From Cycas panzhihuaensis (Eukaryota; Cycadophyta), in contig CM041465.1 of the NCBI GenBank assembly GCA_023213395.1, positions 245,279,741 through 245,343,740 of the forward strand: a stretch of DNA of 64,000 nt. The letters are read 5' to 3'. A program made the translations under genes and the position numbers. Within the stretch, counting starts at the first letter, position 1. Each line of letters opens with the position of its first letter. A model generated the notes under the pieces. That model was given only the letters and a program-made list of their open reading frames with translations, had not been told where the DNA came from and searched no databases. Of this stretch, positions 62,078-64,000 are shown piece by piece.

Positions 62078-62900
62078 TCTCCAACTTTGAATATTCTTTC
62101 AGTATGGTGTTTATTATCTTATTATTTCATATGATTTCTAGAATCTTCTAAATGTCGTTGTAATATTTGAATTGTGCTTTATGGTTCTTGGAGATAATCA
62201 TGAACTGCTAGAACCTTATTATCCTTATTTAACCAATCCTTCAATTAAGTGCGTTGATAACTATATAATGCCTGATATGGGGTCATTTTAATGGATGAAT
62301 AGCAGTAAGAATTATACCAAGATTTAGCTAAATGTAGCCATTTGACCCACAAATTTTGTTTATCTACTAAATAACTCCGTAAGTAATTTTTGAAACATTT
62401 GTTAACTGCTTTAGTTTGTCCATCTATTTATGGATGATAACTTGTACTTATTTCTAATTTTGTACCCACTTGCCAAAATATTTCTTGCAAGAAATAACTT
62501 TAGAATTTGGGATCTCTATCACTAACAATTATCTGTGCAAACCCATGTAATTTATAAATTTCTTTGACAAATACTTTGGCCAATTGTTGAGCTTTATAAT
62601 TAGATTAAATGGGTATAAAATAAGCAAATTTTGTTAAGCAATCCATAATCACATGAATAGCATATTTTCCTCCTGATTTTGGTAGATCGGTGATAAAATC
62701 CATATTAATACTTTTCCATTTTTATTGTGGAATAAGAAGAGGCTAGAGCAGCCTGGGAATATCAGTATATGCATATTGATTGGCTTAGAAAACTATGCAT
62801 CGAGTTATAAATTTCTTAATTTCCTCTTTCATTCCTTTCTAGAAAAATGATTATTTTGCTCAAAGATATATTTTATAAAACCTTTTATGTCCTGTTGTAG
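62078..62900 (-). pseudogene. Gypsy C integrase core and zinc region
   Basis: Minus strand: MDFITDLPKSGGKYAIHVIM, LTKFAYFIPI, IIVSDRDPKF (second catalytic Asp), STSYHP followed by a stop and then DGQTKAVNKC. The zinc region upstream is eroded. A few stops at Gln and Trp codons. Confidence 0.88.
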
Positions 62901-63480
62901 GTATTATATGTGCTTCATTTATTATCTTGATACGAAAAGTCAAGTTTATGCCTAAGAATATTTGTCCTTTATACAATAAAATATCGTTTCTCCATTCGAA
63001 TTTAACTTCTTTTCCTTATTGAATTCTTTGAATAAGTTATTGAATGTTAAGATCTTTTACATATTTTAATTGTAATTCCATGACCCCTACTGGTTCTATC
63101 ACTGAGATGCCTTTTAGCTAAGATTTTTCACTTTCTTCATCTTTTTTAGATAATGCATCAGCCACCACATTATTTTTACCCTTGTTGTATGTTATGTCAA
63201 AATCAAATGCTTAAATTTTGCTTATCCACTTTTGTTGTTCATGGGATAACTCTTTTTGTTTCAATAAATATTATAAAATGTTATGATCTGTCTTAACTAT
63301 AAATTTGCTACCTAATAGATATTAACGTCATTTAACCAAAACGTGTATAATAGCCATTATTTCCTTATCATAGGTAGATTTGAGAATTTCTTTATTGTTT
63401 AGTTTTCTACTCTAAAATGTGATGGGTTTTCCTTCTTGCACTAGTACTACGCCGATTACTATTCTAGATGCATCGCATTC
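62901..63480 (-). pseudogene. Gypsy C RNase H
   Basis: Minus strand: IIECDASRIVIGVVLVQEGK (first catalytic Asp), KEIMAIIHVLVKWRYLLG-like residues with one stop, FIVKTDHNIL (DH motif) and NNVVADALSKKDEESEK. The plus-strand open frame at 63419-63640 is a shadow. Confidence 0.87.
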
Positions 63481-64000
63481 TATTATAAAAATTTTAGAAA
63501 AATTAGGTGATGTTAGCATCAGTAACTGGGTTATTATTTACTTAACTTATTCAAAACACCTTGATAACTTCTTCATTCCGTTGAAAAGAATCTTTTTTAA
63601 TAAACAAGTTAAGGCAGTTGTTTTTATGCGTAATTTTTAACAAAATGTTGATAATATCTTGTTAATCCTAAAATTCCTCGAAACTTCATAATATTTTTGG
63701 GTGTCTACCATTCTTAAATTGCCTTAACTTTCCTTATATCATCTCTAATTGCTTCTTTTAAGATGAGATGACCTAAATATTCTATTTCTTTCATCCTAAA
63801 ATAACATTTTTATTTATTTGCATAAAATTTTTCTTCCTTTAATATGCTTAGTACTTGGTCAAGATGGTTTATGTGTTCTTCCATTTTTTGTTGAAAATTA
63901 ATATGTCATCAAAGAAGACTAAGATAAATTTTTGCAGGAAGGGCTTCAGAACCTTATTTATTATAGCTTCGAATGTGGTCAGTGCATTAGTTAGGCCAAA
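63481..64000 (-). pseudogene. Gypsy C reverse transcriptase, palm region
   Basis: Minus strand: [36 protein letters not shown] (catalytic FFDD), then thumb and connection sequence with stops. The rest of RT lies outside the window. Confidence 0.85.

Larger units (their letters stand above)
61404..64000 (-). mobile_element. Ty3/gypsy chromovirus C, 3' part, continues past window
   Basis: Minus-strand element whose 3' LTR, polypurine tract, chromodomain, integrase, RNase H and RT are present. The 5' part lies beyond 64000. It is inserted in gypsy B after the sequence CTCAA (61399-61403), the likely target site. LTRs differ from those of G1, so it is a different chromovirus family. Confidence 0.88.

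Overview
This window looks like a gene-poor, AT-rich stretch of a large plant nuclear genome, probably a seed plant; I cannot name the species. Nearly everything in it is LTR retrotransposons, nested several layers deep and decayed, plus long (TA)n/(TG)n microsatellites and one LINE fragment. I see no intact host gene and no tRNA or rRNA gene. Most primer-binding sites are the plant-typical initiator-Met type (TGGTATCAGAGC), and the pol order (protease, integrase, RT, RNase H for Ty1/copia; RT, RNase H, integrase, chromodomain for Ty3/gypsy) is clear despite many stops and frameshifts.

Left part, 1-5041: a minus-strand Ty3/gypsy chromovirus remnant (integrase, leader, 5' LTR ending at 1648) lies in a copia pol fragment (1649-2357). 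That fragment is cut by another copia LTR with its leader (2358-4075), followed by about 1 kb of (TA)n.

Central nest, 5042-32996: one minus-strand chromovirus (here G1) has its 3' LTR at 5042-5382 and its 5' LTR at 32651-32996. Two copia elements split it: A1 (6677-12111, in the integrase) and D (12112-29644, in the RT). A single deletion joining A1 to D explains the missing halves. D carries a 1.87-kb microsatellite in its leader and is itself interrupted by copia E (18362-25850, ACACA target duplication).

Right part, 32997-64000: microsatellite remnants flank a LINE RNase H fragment (minus strand). Copia A2 (34318-41995, plus) follows, then about 2 kb of unassigned sequence. A plus-strand gypsy element (here gypsy B) is interrupted by copia C (44075-50892, GAAAT duplication), by copia A3 (53159-60740, minus, CATAT duplication) and by a second chromovirus (gypsy C, minus, from 61404 past the window end).

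The most notable observation is in copia C. Between its primer-binding site and gag lie antisense fragments of two unrelated host-type genes: a plant short-chain dehydrogenase/reductase and a WAV2/Bem46-like alpha/beta hydrolase. This looks like retrotransposon-mediated capture and fusion of host transcripts. Other points of interest are an RNase H-like domain upstream of the RT in gypsy B, a variable tandem repeat in the A/E leaders, and recurrent stops at the same integrase glutamines. Element names A, B, C, D, E, F and G1 are labels used only in this annotation.
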